A DNA stretch of 64,000 nt from contig NC_018232.1 in the NCBI RefSeq assembly GCF_000227135.1, positions 306,216-370,215 of the forward strand, in the 5' to 3' direction. Each line of letters begins with the position of its first letter. The stretch's first letter is position 1. This document shows, one piece after another, positions 39,674 to 50,626 of this stretch. The notes under the pieces were generated by a model that was not told the DNA's origin, did not search any database, and saw nothing but the letters and a program-made list of their open reading frames with translations. The stretch comes from Leishmania donovani. Its lineage: Eukaryota; Euglenozoa; Kinetoplastea; Trypanosomatida; Trypanosomatidae. The position numbers and the translations under genes are program-made.

Positions 39674-40620
39674 AGAGGGGCGGCGGTAGCGCTGCACCGT
39701 ACGCAAGCGTGAACAACTGTTGCTGCAGCTGTTTAGAATTTTTTTGCTTGTTTGTGGAGGGTGCTGATCACGCTGTGTGCATCGAGTGTCACGGCCACCT
39801 CCGCGCTTCCGACTCACATCTCCGGGTCGTATCTCTCCATGGCGATGTGAACGCCACTCGTGACGAGAGAAAGAGGGAGGGAGAGGTAGGAAGCTCCGTT
39901 ATATTTCCCATCCCTCTGTGCGTGCGCGGACCTTCAGCCTGTCGTCTTTCTGCTTGTTTACCTACACGTGTCTGTCTGCCTACGTATGACTGTGTCTGTA
40001 TGCTTCTATGAGTTCTTCGTCCCCTTGGGCTGCGTACTTTTACGGTCCATCCTTGGTCTCTCTCTCTCATCGTGCTTCCATTGGGAGTGTGCCTGGACGG
40101 CCGCCCTCCCCACCTCTTCTCCATGCCCAGAGCCTACCCGATGCCTCTACAAGTGTCCCTGAAACGATGCGTGCGCATACTGCTTGGTGAGGAAGGAAGG
40201 AGAGGGAAAGGAAGAGGGCGGTGCGACGCCACTCTCTAGCAGTGGGGACGTTAGACACCGATAGATGCATGTGTGCACGATGGTGGCACACGGAGTGCGC
40301 ATCGCCATCTGTTATAAAGTGGGTGCATAGTCCCCATCCACCATCATCCCGCGTAATCCTTGCCTCCTCCTTTTGAGCATGCTTCTCCAACATGCCCCGT
40401 CCCCATCGTCATCATCATCCCGCAGCTCCCTTTCCCCTCCCCCTTTCCACACCCACACACGGTTAGCCTCTCCTCTGCATCATCCCTGCCTCTCCCGGGC
40501 ACACTCTTCGTCTACATCCCTGTGAACGGTGCCTCGACCTCAGTCGTCGCCAGCGCCGACGCACTCATCAATCAACGCCCTCAGACGCATACGCAGTATC
40601 TGCACGCGGAGCTGGAGGCA
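39629..40620. other. Intergenic region with (GT)n tract
   Basis: No gene seen. A (GT)n run at 39642-39672 lies just after the E2 stop. Pyrimidine-rich DNA at 40360-40510 precedes the next gene and is probably 5'UTR or trans-splicing region, although it is open in frame. Confidence 0.6.
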
Positions 40621-43600
40621 ATGATAAAGGTGGAGGCCGCTGGCAGCTCATCGGCGCACGCCCCCTCGCTCCCGACGCACACGCATGTGGAAACTCGCAT
40701 GCTTGGCCAGCTGCCTTCGCAGATGGCGAGCTCCTCGATTGAGGCGTGGTGTGACGGTGTCCAGCACCTCATGGAGAAGTACTTCTCCCGTCTTGGGGAA
40801 GTTGTTGTAGCACACCTAGGCCTCCGCGCTCCGAGTATACAAGACCAGCACAGTAGCGGTGGCAGCGGCGCGGCAGAGAAGCGCGAAATCGTGAACAAGC
40901 TGCGAAGCGAGCACAAGGAAATTTTGGAGCTGGATGTGCAAGCGGCAGACATCGAGGCGACAGAAATGGCGCTCTTCCAGCAGCTGTGGGCGCATCATCA
41001 GCTGCAGCAGAAGCGTCAAAGACCAGTGGCGGCGGACGATGGTACCGAAAAGGAAGACCGCCTGAGCGGCGCATCACGAGGCGGGGCGTCGACACCGGAT
41101 GCAGTAGCAGAAGCAGCCCTCCCCACACGTGATGGGGCATCTTACATTCGACCTCCATCCTCCTCCGCGGCAGCGACAGCGCCCGAGGACGCTGCATCGG
41201 CTACCCCATGTGACACGGAGGGAAACCCGTTCCTGAAGACGCAGCAGCACCCGGCGTCCGAGTCGGCTGCTCGCATTCCTGCGGATCTGCTGGAGCTCTT
41301 CCGCACTGCGCAGGAGCTGCACTCTGCCGCGCCGGGTAGCACCGGGCCACCGCCGCGGGCAACCCCGTCAAAGGAGGCTGCGGCAGCAGGAGAGAACCCC
41401 TTCGACGCCACCGCGAACCGTCTATCTCGAGTGTCAGTGGTGCTGAGCGAGGAGGAGAATGCGCAGGCCGCCGCGATGGCGCTCTTGTGTTTTCGCTACT
41501 TCTACAGCTCGAATTCGGCGCCGGCATCACCGGTGGAGGCAGCCGCCCCGCTCGTCTCGGCCACAAAGCCCCCCGAGCAGCCATCGCAGCCCGCCCATGT
41601 ACGTGAAAAGGTGGCCGCCGCCACTATAGTGCCGAAGCAGAAGCGGCAGCGTCACCTAGCCCCCCTTCCGCGTGCCACCCCTACATCGCCGGCACTGTCC
41701 GTGCACGCATGCCACGGCGCAGATGCGTCGTCACACATATCCCTGAGCAGTCCCGGGGCGTGGCGGAAGCTCATTACGAAGCCTGGCAGCTTGGGCCCTT
41801 CTGAGCACCAGCAGCAGCCATCCTCCACACCGGCTCATGCAGCAGATCGCCTGAGGGCAGAATTGGCTTCGCTGTTTCCGCAGCAAGCACAGCAGGTGCA
41901 GGGCGGCTTCTCCTGTGGCCTTCCCCCACAGCGCGCCTTCTTCACGGGCGCCGACACGTCGGTCGACGCAGACGCCGCTGGGGAGAAATCGCGGCCAGAG
42001 AGCAAAGGCCGCAACAACCACGTCGCCTTCCTTAACGCGGACCGGACAACTGACGGGGCTCGCGGGGCAGGCGGTCGGCCTCTTCTCACCCGCCCCACGC
42101 TGGGGAGCCCCTCCACGGAGGACGCACACAACAGCGGCGCCTCCCGCAGCAAAGGCGGGGTCAAGCTGCCGCCGCTAACCTTGCATGCATCCCCCACGTC
42201 GGCAGGCGAGCGTCCGCCTTCCGCCGCTGCTTCCTCCTCTCCTCCGACACCGCCCACCCCAACCACAGCAGCAGCGGGGACGCCGCATGTGATGAGTGAT
42301 CAATGCCCGGTACTTCCTGCTCTGGATCCCAGTGCTACCGCGGCGCCGAGCAGCGTTACGGCCGCGACGGCAGCCCCAGGAACGGAAGCGGCAGCGTCGG
42401 CGCAGAAGCACGGCAGTGGCGCTAAGAAAGCGAAGAAGAGAGGCGGCAGCGGGCAGCGTCGCCGTGCGCCGCGGCTCCTGCCCAAGTGTGTGGTCCTGCC
42501 GCCGAACTACAGTGGCGTTCACGGTGAGCAGCTCACTATGGCGCAGCTGGTGCAGCTGGCGGCGGGTGTTTCAGAGGATTGCGCGGTGGCGCAGGTGGAT
42601 GTGAAGCGCCAGTACGACGCCGCGGATGCTGCGGCAGCGGAGCTGTACCGTCTGCAACAGGCCGTGGCGCGTGTGCTGCTGGAGAATATACAGCTGGAGA
42701 AGGACATTTATACCCTGACTGCCACATCACACGCATACGCGGCGGGAGATGAGGATGGCGACGCGGACGAGGCTGGCCGGGGCGCAGACGCCGCTGCAGG
42801 GATGAGGAGACGGCACCACAGCGACGGGGTCGACCCGTACGGTAGCCGCTACAGCGACACTAGCAAGAGCCGTGTCCGCAAGGGGGTGATGTCGTGCTTC
42901 GCTGCTTCGACCCTCTCCCCCGCATCCGCAGCCCACCCCTCTGCAGAGAAGCGCAAGCGACAGCCCATTCTGCCACCTGCGCCGATGCCGCTGCCGCATT
43001 CCAAACGTGCACTCACCGCCGCCTCGCTCCTTCTGCATGTCGCCGGAGAGAAGAAGGCAGTGCCGCCGGTTTCAGCGGCAGCGGCAGCAGTGGCACACCC
43101 ATGGCCGTGGCGGCAGGAAAGTGCTCCGGCGGAAAGGGCAAAGCTGAGCCCGAAGAGCTCCTGCCAGCACAAGGCACGCGCCGTCGCGTCTGCCATCCCC
43201 ACTGCGGCTGAGGGGGTGACGGCGGTGGACGGCCAGCAGGAGCCACACACAATCCTGCAGGAGCTCCGCAGTGCCATCGCGAGTCGTGAGGCGGAGAAGG
43301 CGCAGACACTCGCCGAGATCGATGCCCTCTCGAGCCGCGTCACCCGCCACGACACCCTTTTGCACGCCGTGGCGGAGTACTGGCGACGCAATGCCGCCGT
43401 GATGAAGCGGCAGCACTTTGCTGTGCAGTCGCAGCCGAAGCAGTCCACGTCGTCGGAGACCATGACCCGGCTTGGCGATGGTGGCGATGGGTGGGGTTCC
43501 GAGAACGCCATTGGCACCATCGCCCCACCGTGCCTGTTCAATGCCTCGGACGGGACGCATGGCGTTGTCACTCAAGCAAACAGCAGCAACAGTGGGCATT

Positions 43601-44574
43601 CAACCTCAAGCCACAAGTATAGTCACAGCACCGTCATCACCGCCGCCATGAGCCTGTCAGGGAAGATGACGAACCTGGGCGAGTCACCGTCGCAGGCGCA
43701 GCGAGCCCTCGCGCAGATGGAGGCCCTCTCACCAACCCCGCTGAGCAGCACCCCCTCCTTCGACCTGCGCATCACCTCGCCCGTGTCAAGCACACTCTCA
43801 CCACCGCTGCAGATGCGGGCGCTAGTGCGACGGCAGATCATTCCCCCGCGCCAACGAGCGCAGGAGAGCGAGCCAGCGCCGAATAAGCCAGACGCTATCA
43901 ACGCCACTCTGAGTGCTGCAACTGGCGCTGCAGTCGAGGCCGAGAGCACGCCGGTGCGAGTCCGGGTGGGCGTTCACGTGACGCCGCCGATGGAGAACGA
44001 GCTTGGTGGCAGGCCGCACCGAAAGGTGATCGCACCGCCTCTGGAGATCCCCACCGCCGCTGCGGCTGCAGTCGCCCCATCTTCGACATTCACGGACACT
44101 GACACTACGGCCACGACGTTCCTCAGATCTCCCGACTCCGTGTCCGACACGATGGGTAGGTCACCGAGCGCCTCTGCCGCCCTCACCGTCGGAGCACCAG
44201 CAGTGCTGAAGCAAGAGTGGCGTAAGAACGAGCATGGGCTTGCTGTGTCGGCAGTAGCGGTGAACCTGTTCAACGGCAGCCCTCGACGCTGGCCAGGCAA
44301 CATCTTGGCATCTCCACTGGGCTTCACCCAAGTCTACGACAGAGAGGAAGGAGAGGACGACAACGTATGCGGCAGTGGCAGCTTCCCGACCACCCCTCTG
44401 CACCCCAGCCGCAGTACCACGGCAAACAACAGCCACAGCTACGCCATCGGCGGCATGCGGCGCGGGGACGAAGACGTTCTGGATCATGGATCGTGGCGCA
44501 CCATACCGGCCCTTCAGCTGGAGAACGTGGACGAGATTGCAGAGTTCATCTACAGCGTCTTCGAGCGTCCGTAA
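40621..44574 (+). CDS. Coiled-coil, low-complexity hypothetical protein, 1,317 aa
   Basis: I do not recognise the family. Helical, charged segments occur at about residues 85-130 (NKLRSEHKEILELDVQAAD), 635-705 (LTMAQLVQLAAGVSEDCAV, then YRLQQAVARVLLENIQLEKD) and 875-925 (LQELRSAIASREAEKAQTL, then HAVAEYWRRNAAVM). They are separated by long Ala/Ser/Pro-rich stretches. The extreme C-terminus (LENVDEIAEFIYSVFERP) is compact and probably conserved. A structural or cytoskeletal protein is plausible but not shown. The frame is open upstream to about 40360, but no in-frame ATG exists before 40621. A start at the ATG at 40699 (MLGQLPSQM) is also possible. Confidence 0.8.
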   Translation: MIKVEAAGSSSAHAPSLPTHTHVETRMLGQLPSQMASSSIEAWCDGVQHLMEKYFSRLGEVVVAHLGLRAPSIQDQHSSGGSGAAEKREIVNKLRSEHKEILELDVQAADIEATEMALFQQLWAHHQLQQKRQRPVAADDGTEKEDRLSGASRGGASTPDAVAEAALPTRDGASYIRPPSSSAAATAPEDAASATPCDTEGNPFLKTQQHPASESAARIPADLLELFRTAQELHSAAPGSTGPPPRATPSKEAAAAGENPFDATANRLSRVSVVLSEEENAQAAAMALLCFRYFYSSNSAPASPVEAAAPLVSATKPPEQPSQPAHVREKVAAATIVPKQKRQRHLAPLPRATPTSPALSVHACHGADASSHISLSSPGAWRKLITKPGSLGPSEHQQQPSSTPAHAADRLRAELASLFPQQAQQVQGGFSCGLPPQRAFFTGADTSVDADAAGEKSRPESKGRNNHVAFLNADRTTDGARGAGGRPLLTRPTLGSPSTEDAHNSGASRSKGGVKLPPLTLHASPTSAGERPPSAAASSSPPTPPTPTTAAAGTPHVMSDQCPVLPALDPSATAAPSSVTAATAAPGTEAAASAQKHGSGAKKAKKRGGSGQRRRAPRLLPKCVVLPPNYSGVHGEQLTMAQLVQLAAGVSEDCAVAQVDVKRQYDAADAAAAELYRLQQAVARVLLENIQLEKDIYTLTATSHAYAAGDEDGDADEAGRGADAAAGMRRRHHSDGVDPYGSRYSDTSKSRVRKGVMSCFAASTLSPASAAHPSAEKRKRQPILPPAPMPLPHSKRALTAASLLLHVAGEKKAVPPVSAAAAAVAHPWPWRQESAPAERAKLSPKSSCQHKARAVASAIPTAAEGVTAVDGQQEPHTILQELRSAIASREAEKAQTLAEIDALSSRVTRHDTLLHAVAEYWRRNAAVMKRQHFAVQSQPKQSTSSETMTRLGDGGDGWGSENAIGTIAPPCLFNASDGTHGVVTQANSSNSGHSTSSHKYSHSTVITAAMSLSGKMTNLGESPSQAQRALAQMEALSPTPLSSTPSFDLRITSPVSSTLSPPLQMRALVRRQIIPPRQRAQESEPAPNKPDAINATLSAATGAAVEAESTPVRVRVGVHVTPPMENELGGRPHRKVIAPPLEIPTAAAAAVAPSSTFTDTDTTATTFLRSPDSVSDTMGRSPSASAALTVGAPAVLKQEWRKNEHGLAVSAVAVNLFNGSPRRWPGNILASPLGFTQVYDREEGEDDNVCGSGSFPTTPLHPSRSTTANNSHSYAIGGMRRGDEDVLDHGSWRTIPALQLENVDEIAEFIYSVFERP

Positions 44575-45749
44575 GACGTCCCTCGCATCCATGCAGGAAA
44601 CATATTGGAAAGATGTGCACCGCACGCCCACCCGGCTCACCCCACGCGAGGCCGGTGAAGCCTCTCCACTTCCCCCCCCCCATTCGCGAGCTGCTCCTAA
44701 CGACATACCCGCATCCGTTGTTTTCCGCTGCCTTGCTGAGGAGGGGAAGGGGAAGAGCTGGGGCAGCTGTCAGCATACACACACCCACAGACAGGCAGAG
44801 AGACACACTCAGATGGACGATGATGTTGGCGCCTTTCCTTTCGTGTGCTTGTTCGCTCATTGTTCTCATGTACAGTTAAGCCGGGGAAGTCAACCGATCA
44901 CAGGTCATAACCGCAGTGGGGCAACAAGGGCGGCAACACTGCGTTCGACCTATGCCCATACCCCCGTGACGAACCACACGCGTGCACACGCACGCCTCCG
45001 TCATCTTGCGTGCCGCCCTTTTCTCGTGTGTGTGTGTGCGTCTTTCGGCTCCCCACCCACCCAACCGCCCACCACCACCCACTTGATGTATAAGGAGGCA
45101 ACTAAACAACAAGACACACACACGCGCCGTACATGCGCACCCACGCGTAAACGATGAGCACGGCTGAATTTTGTCCAGCGCGTATGTACAAGGGAATGGA
45201 CAGTGCGCAATGCCTAAAAATGAGAAGCGAGAGAAAGAGAGCGGGGGGAAGGGGGGCACACGCCCCATCTGCAACACCTGCAGCAGTAATTCGACGTCAC
45301 GCTCTTTCGGAAAAGGGTATAAGGATGGCAGTACAAGGGCACATGCGATGGAGGCGAGTGGTGAGGAGATGCCAGCAACTTCCTCTTTGGGCGTGGTTCT
45401 TGCTTCTGTATGGATGTATGTGTGCGTATGTGAGTGCCCTTGCCACGTCAGATCAATTCTGCCCGCTCACCTCACCAGCCCGCGCAAGCTTCCCTCTCGT
45501 GTTCCCTTCCCCCCATTCACCTCCTTCTTGGGCTCCCTCTCTCCCCTCCCTCTTCCCTCTATTTCTCGTGGCCCAAACACGCATCCACATTCATAAACAT
45601 GATCATTGCCCCTTCTCTCGCTGCTCTGGTTTACTGGCTCGTGCACGGCTTCACGCCCCTAAGCGACCGGTTCTTGGTTGCACTTTCCACGCCTTCGCAG
45701 GCGACTTGGGCGGCTCTCGATGTCCGTCCCGTCTCTCCCCTCTCCTCCT

Positions 45750-45925
45750 CCTCCACCCTCGCTCCCTCATACGCACACGTAAAAGCAAGCGCACCCACGC
45801 ACCTTATCGTTTCCTTTGTGTTTGGTGGAACGCCTCCTTCGTTTGCGCACTACCATGAATCTATCTCGCGGTGTCACTGTTGATGTGGAGAGGTTGCTGT
45901 GAGCGTGCGCGCGCGTCCTCTCTCC
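45750..45925 (+). repeat. 176-bp perfect direct repeat, copy A
   Basis: This sequence is identical, as far as I can read it, to 52836-53011, with a constant offset of 7,086 bp. Both copies are intergenic and in the same orientation. The repeat is not simple-sequence DNA except for short pyrimidine and (GC)n edges, and no RNA gene is evident in it. Confidence 0.95.
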
Positions 45926-46523
45926 CTTCGTTCCATGTGCTTCTTTTCCTTGATTACACACGGTATTACGACACAGGCATACCTAAGGACGGTGAAGGGA
46001 TGACGCGTCTCGACTCTCTTCTTCTCCCTCATTCTCATCCTCTCCCGCGGCTAGTAAGCGAGACCAGCCCCCGCCCCACCTACCCCCTGGAAGAGCAAAA
46101 CGCCGGTCTTGGCGCGGTGGTTTCCAGCGAGTGGATGGGCTTCTATTCGATGTTGGGGGAGGGGGAGGTGTTACACGCGCGTCCACCTCCGGCTCTTCTC
46201 TTCAGGTCTTTTCGCTCGCACACTCCAGCCACGAAGTTCGATGGCGTCTTATCTCTCCTCGTACGGATCTTCGCTATTTCTGTCGGGCGGCCTCCCGTCG
46301 CAGCGCACGGATATATATGCATACGTACATGCAAGGTGTGTGTTTGTGTGTGTGTGGCTCTCATCCCTCCCGCCTCCCTTCTTACCTTGGGGTGGATGTT
46401 AACCGTTTTTGCTGTCTTGTCTGCGTGCTCAGGTCAGTCCCTGACGACCGCCACCATCACCCTCCCTCCCTCCCTCTCTCCCTCCTCCTCCTCCTCCTCC
46501 TCCTCTCTGCCTGACCTCACACT

Positions 46524-46525
46524 AG
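46524..46525 (+). promoter_or_regulatory. Candidate spliced-leader acceptor AG for glutaminyl cyclase
   Basis: The first AG after an almost pure pyrimidine tract of about 48 bases (46462-46509) lies 104 bases before the ATG at 46629, a textbook trypanosomatid trans-splicing arrangement. Confidence 0.6.
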
Positions 46526-46628
46526 CGAGGGTGGGAAATACTCATACACGCACGCGCAGACATACGGAGAGGGTGTGCGCGCTTCTCAACGACGACGGTG
46601 ACGTTCCGTGGAAACACTGCCTTTTCTG

Positions 46629-49352
46629 ATGCAGCATCAATCCCTGGCGGCTCGGCGGCGGGACCGCAGGCTGGCCCGCAGGGACGAATCTGCGTTTTGG
46701 TGCAGGCTGCTGAAGCGGTGCCTACCCTGTCGTGCCCTGCGATGGAAGAGCGTTCACGCGACGAGCCGCACCAGGCGCATCCTCATGGGCATCCTGCTCT
46801 GCCTCATCGCCACCCTCATCTTCCTCATTGGTCTTGTGGTGTGTCTCACCTGGAAGAGCAACCGCAGCAACACCCCACTCGAGCCTGCCGCGGCGCAGTC
46901 GACGCACGCGCCTCGGGTGCCACCAGAGGTGGGTGTGCACGACCCTTGGGCCGAAGACCCCGTCGACGTCGCCGTTATCCGGCAGCGGGAGGAGGCGATG
47001 GTTCGGAAGTGGAGAGAGAACGGCTTTCGCCCTACCTACTGGGAGGTCGAGCGACGCACCCTACCGCGACTAACGAAGAGGGCCTTGGAGTCGTGGTTTG
47101 AGCACGGAAGGCGCGCGGCGGCGTCCGCCACGGCGGTGGATGTTGCAGAGGATGTGCTGACGGCGCATGCCTGGGACGCTGTCGACGGCGGCGACGCAGA
47201 CGCCGACCTCTTTGACAGCCTCGCCTTTCTCTACCCACCAGCGCAGCAGAGGCAGTACTACCGCGCGGCGATGGACGCGATTCTGCGTCAGGGCCCTCGC
47301 GTCGGAGGCACGAAGCGCGACGCCCTTCTCCATCACTTAGTCGATGAGGGACTCGGACGTCGACGGTACGACGCTGCACGGCACGCCTACCACCCAGCAC
47401 CGCCGCACCTCAGCCCGCGTGGGAAGGAACTGCTGGAAAAGGCAGCCGCCTCGTGGCCAGATGCACCGCACCTGGCTGCCGCGCAGCAAGACGAGGTTGC
47501 GGGCCGTGAACCGGGATGGCGGTGGTCCCTGAGCTGGGACAACTTCACGGCCGACATTCCAATACGCATCGAGGGCAGCTCGCGCGTCGAGATGCAGAAC
47601 CTCGTCTTTCAGTTCCCCGGCGGGTCGCAGTTTCGTCGCAAGCAGGCCGCAGCCGCATCAGCGGCAGCATCTGGTGCAAAGGATGCACTCGACGAGTTCG
47701 TCGGTGGCGTGCCAAACCGCCGGCGCACCCGCGCTGACGATCGCAAGGAGGTACTCGAAGCTGAATACCACCCGGCCGACATGACAGGAGAGACCGTCTA
47801 CACACAGGAGAACTTCCTGCAGTGGGCACAGGACGGCGTCCCGTTTAACCCTCGCCCTGCGCTGGAGCGCGGGGTGCCTGGCACGCGGGTCGTCCTGTCA
47901 CCGGATGCGAAGGGGGCGCGGGTGCCGCTGAAGCCGAGTCTGTCCGCGCAGGCCGCCGAACCGGCGACGCAGCAGCCCATGAAGCACGCCGTGCTTGCCG
48001 CACACTGGGACTCGAAGTACTTCGCAGACCTCCCCTTCCTCGCCGCCTGCGACTCCGCCATGCCGGTGGTGTTCCTCCTGCGGACCATCAAGAACATCGC
48101 CGTTTTGACCGATGTGGCGGAGGCGTTGACGGAGTCGTACAAGGCCGAGCGGTCTGGCGCATTGGGCGGCGACGCGGCCGCCGCCGTTCCCGGGCTCACG
48201 AGCACGTTCCGCAACGCCACGACGGAGGCTGAAGTGAGAGAGCGGCTGGCGTCACTCCTCTCACCAGCCCATCATGCGCTCCTGTACCAGTACTTCTTCG
48301 CGCGCCCCTACAGCGTCGGCGATGAGCAACAGAACTTAGTAGCGGCAGGTATGCGAAACCATCCGACAAAGGTGGAGGTAGACGTACGCACGTGGCTGGA
48401 CTGGGTGCAGCACCTGCCCATCATCTCCGTCATCCTCTTCGACGGCGAGGAGGCGTACAAGCACTGGTCTGGGGACGACAACACGTATGGGTCGCGGCAC
48501 CTGGCGCAGCGGTGGCGCAGCACCCCCTCCGTGATGCGGACGCGCTACGCTGAGGGCCCACAGTCCCTCTACGACTCGGTCGACCTCTTTGCCCTCTACG
48601 ACCTCATGGGCCCGGCAGGGACAACGTTCAGCAATATGTACCCGACGCAGAGCGGCATCTTCTACGCGGGGCTATCGCAGCGCGAGTGGGAGCTTCGCCA
48701 TCGAGCGATGAAACACAGCTCGGCGATCTCCGCGGAGCTCCTGTGGCGGTACCACGAGGCCACCGCATTGCCGCCGGCGGAGGCGCGCGGGAAGACAGAC
48801 CCCTTTCTCCGCCTCCTCGGCCCCTCACCACATGAAGCAGTCGCATCCATCAACACTGCCTACACTCGACGGCTGCTGGCGAACAACGCATCGCGCCCAT
48901 CAGTGGCGTCACTCCCGCGGTCGTGGCTGATGTACGGTTCGCCGCACGAGATGCTTACGCTGCACAGCGTCGCTCGCACCACCCACGACGTCAGGTTCGT
49001 GGAAAACTTTGATCAGCTGCGGGTATACGACAGGCTGGACCGGGAGATTGCCGCCGAGAGCAGCTTCGATGCGGAACGCTACCTGAACACCATCAACCAC
49101 AACATCTTCTTCTCTCCGTCTCAACAGGAGGACCTGCGCCGCAACCGAGACGTCTTCGTCGCTGAGGATGACCACAAGCACTGGCTGGACACGCAGCGGG
49201 TGCTGCATCTTATTCCCGTCCCTTTCCCCAAGTCATGGCACACGGCGAACGACGACGGCAGCAACGTGCACGATGGAACGTCGACGGACCTGTCAGGGCT
49301 GTTATGGTCTACGGTACTAGAGCTGGGCGACTACTGGACGCGTAAAGAATGA
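46629..49352 (+). CDS. QPCT: Membrane-anchored glutaminyl-peptide cyclotransferase (M28-like), 907 aa
   Basis: Glutaminyl cyclase converts N-terminal Gln or Glu of secretory proteins to pyroglutamate. The M28-like zinc fold is seen in HWDSKYF (459-465), the zinc Asp475 in ACDSAMP, the FDGEEAYKHWSGDD...YGSRHLA block with E607/E608, then FVAEDDHKHW and LHLIPVPFPKSWHTANDD with the zinc His871. The order and wording match animal QPCT/QPCTL closely. A single membrane segment at about residues 50-75 (ILMGILLCLIATLIFLIGLV) after a basic N-terminus predicts a type II Golgi/ER protein, as in QPCTL. The protein is about 2.5 times the animal length because of a long region before the catalytic block (residues 76-455) and inserts within it. 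The start at the ATG at 46629 is preferred over the in-frame GTG seven codons earlier. The 176-bp direct repeats lie upstream of it and beyond the next gene. Confidence 0.93.
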   Translation: MQHQSLAARRRDRRLARRDESAFWCRLLKRCLPCRALRWKSVHATSRTRRILMGILLCLIATLIFLIGLVVCLTWKSNRSNTPLEPAAAQSTHAPRVPPEVGVHDPWAEDPVDVAVIRQREEAMVRKWRENGFRPTYWEVERRTLPRLTKRALESWFEHGRRAAASATAVDVAEDVLTAHAWDAVDGGDADADLFDSLAFLYPPAQQRQYYRAAMDAILRQGPRVGGTKRDALLHHLVDEGLGRRRYDAARHAYHPAPPHLSPRGKELLEKAAASWPDAPHLAAAQQDEVAGREPGWRWSLSWDNFTADIPIRIEGSSRVEMQNLVFQFPGGSQFRRKQAAAASAAASGAKDALDEFVGGVPNRRRTRADDRKEVLEAEYHPADMTGETVYTQENFLQWAQDGVPFNPRPALERGVPGTRVVLSPDAKGARVPLKPSLSAQAAEPATQQPMKHAVLAAHWDSKYFADLPFLAACDSAMPVVFLLRTIKNIAVLTDVAEALTESYKAERSGALGGDAAAAVPGLTSTFRNATTEAEVRERLASLLSPAHHALLYQYFFARPYSVGDEQQNLVAAGMRNHPTKVEVDVRTWLDWVQHLPIISVILFDGEEAYKHWSGDDNTYGSRHLAQRWRSTPSVMRTRYAEGPQSLYDSVDLFALYDLMGPAGTTFSNMYPTQSGIFYAGLSQREWELRHRAMKHSSAISAELLWRYHEATALPPAEARGKTDPFLRLLGPSPHEAVASINTAYTRRLLANNASRPSVASLPRSWLMYGSPHEMLTLHSVARTTHDVRFVENFDQLRVYDRLDREIAAESSFDAERYLNTINHNIFFSPSQQEDLRRNRDVFVAEDDHKHWLDTQRVLHLIPVPFPKSWHTANDDGSNVHDGTSTDLSGLLWSTVLELGDYWTRKE

Positions 49353-50626
49353 GGCAGATACAAGAGGTGGAAGCGGCGAGGAATGGTGAGAGGTTCGCGT
49401 GTGCGCAAGGGGAGAAGGGGGAGCACGAGGGACTTCACGCCCGTGGCAATATGCCCGGTCGCACGTCGTCGCTTATATATATATATATATATATATCAAT
49501 GCTGCCTCACAGCTGTTGTGTGTGTGTGTGTCATCGCGCGCTCTTCTAGTGGTGACTCGCGTTTTGTTCGTCTTGTTTTCCCTCCCGTAATGCATCTCCC
49601 CTCCCTCCCACGCGGCTCCTCCGCGTCGCATGAGTTCACCGCCAGTATGATCCGCTACACGTGCGCGTGTGCATCAAGGAGATGCGAAGTCGACCCTCGT
49701 TTTTCGCCTTCCACCGCCGTCGCGTCGCTTCGCCTGTGCGTGTGTGTAGTCATACTTGCACGACACCATGGCTTTTCCCCTCTCCTCTTTTCTGCATCCC
49801 TCATGACGGGGAGGGGGGAACACCTCAGCGCGGTATCCAGGCACCAGTACCCACCACTCTCTGTGGGGAGGTGAGGGCGATGTATTGTTACCGATGCCCG
49901 CGGCCAGGGCCTCGATGGCGTTGGGTTGAGGGAGGGGAGGGGAGGGCTTGCGACAGTGAACACGTTTGTACCATCCGGATGATGGGTAGAGAGAGTATCA
50001 GGCGCGACTCGAGTGCATCCCACCCGGTCCTCAGTGCCAGCAGGGTGGGGAGGGTGGAGCCACTCCGAGAGGCACACCAGGCGGTGACCTTCGAAGCGGG
50101 AGGTGGGTGTGGTCTGGTAGGGGGGCCGAGACCGTGCTCAGATGGCTGATTCGGCACATAGTTGTAACGCGTGCCGGCGGCCGCCTCGCGCCACGCGGTG
50201 GTTTGTTGGGCGCAGGCCAGCGGAGGGGGGAGAGTAGAGTTGAATTCGAGCGCGTGTTGAGTAGCAGAGAAGGGGGGCGCGTGGGAAAGAACAACAAAAA
50301 CAGCACACACTTCTGCCTGCTGGCACACACACACACACAAATCCCTTTATATGGTCCTGCAATCGCTCCCTCCCCTCTCCCTCCCTCGCCCTCTCATCAC
50401 ACATATGGCGCGTGTGTCTGTGTGTCTGTGTGGGTGCCGCACCATCAAACGCACCCGCGGACATCGCGAGTCCACAGCTCGTTCTTCTGCCTCTCATTAT
50501 TTTGCTCTCCGGACACCCCTCGGTCTTTGCCCCCCCCCTCCTCATCTTGATCGCCGTTCCATCACCGTAACCCCCCTAACCCCAACCCCTCCGACAGATC
50601 CCGTGCTTGTGTTCCTGTGACGCAAG
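49353..50626. other. Intergenic region with (TA)n and (CA)n tracts
   Basis: No gene seen. It has a (TA)n run at 49474-49497, a (GT)n run near 49518-49531, a (CA)n run near 50323-50339, C-runs near 50530-50537, and the pyrimidine tract and AG that serve dipeptidyl peptidase III. Confidence 0.65.
50596..50597 (+). promoter_or_regulatory. Candidate spliced-leader acceptor AG for DPP III
   Basis: An AG follows C/T-rich DNA (50520-50592), 29 bases before the ATG at 50627. Confidence 0.5.

Larger units (their letters stand above)
44575..46628. other. 2-kb intergenic region carrying one copy of the 176-bp repeat
   Basis: No gene supported. It includes the upstream copy of the 176-bp direct repeat (45750-45925) and a long pyrimidine tract at 46462-46509 serving the glutaminyl cyclase gene. 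Open frames in the region use non-ATG starts or look non-coding. Confidence 0.65.

Noticed and set aside
40360..40620. N-terminal extension of the 1,317-aa protein
   Set aside because: It would begin with TTG and translate pyrimidine-rich spacer. No in-frame ATG exists before 40621.
45750..45925. Short frame inside the 176-bp repeat (translating to LIVSFVFGGTPPSF)
   Set aside because: The two copies have different upstream contexts, no shared ATG precedes it, and there is no sign of coding constraint.
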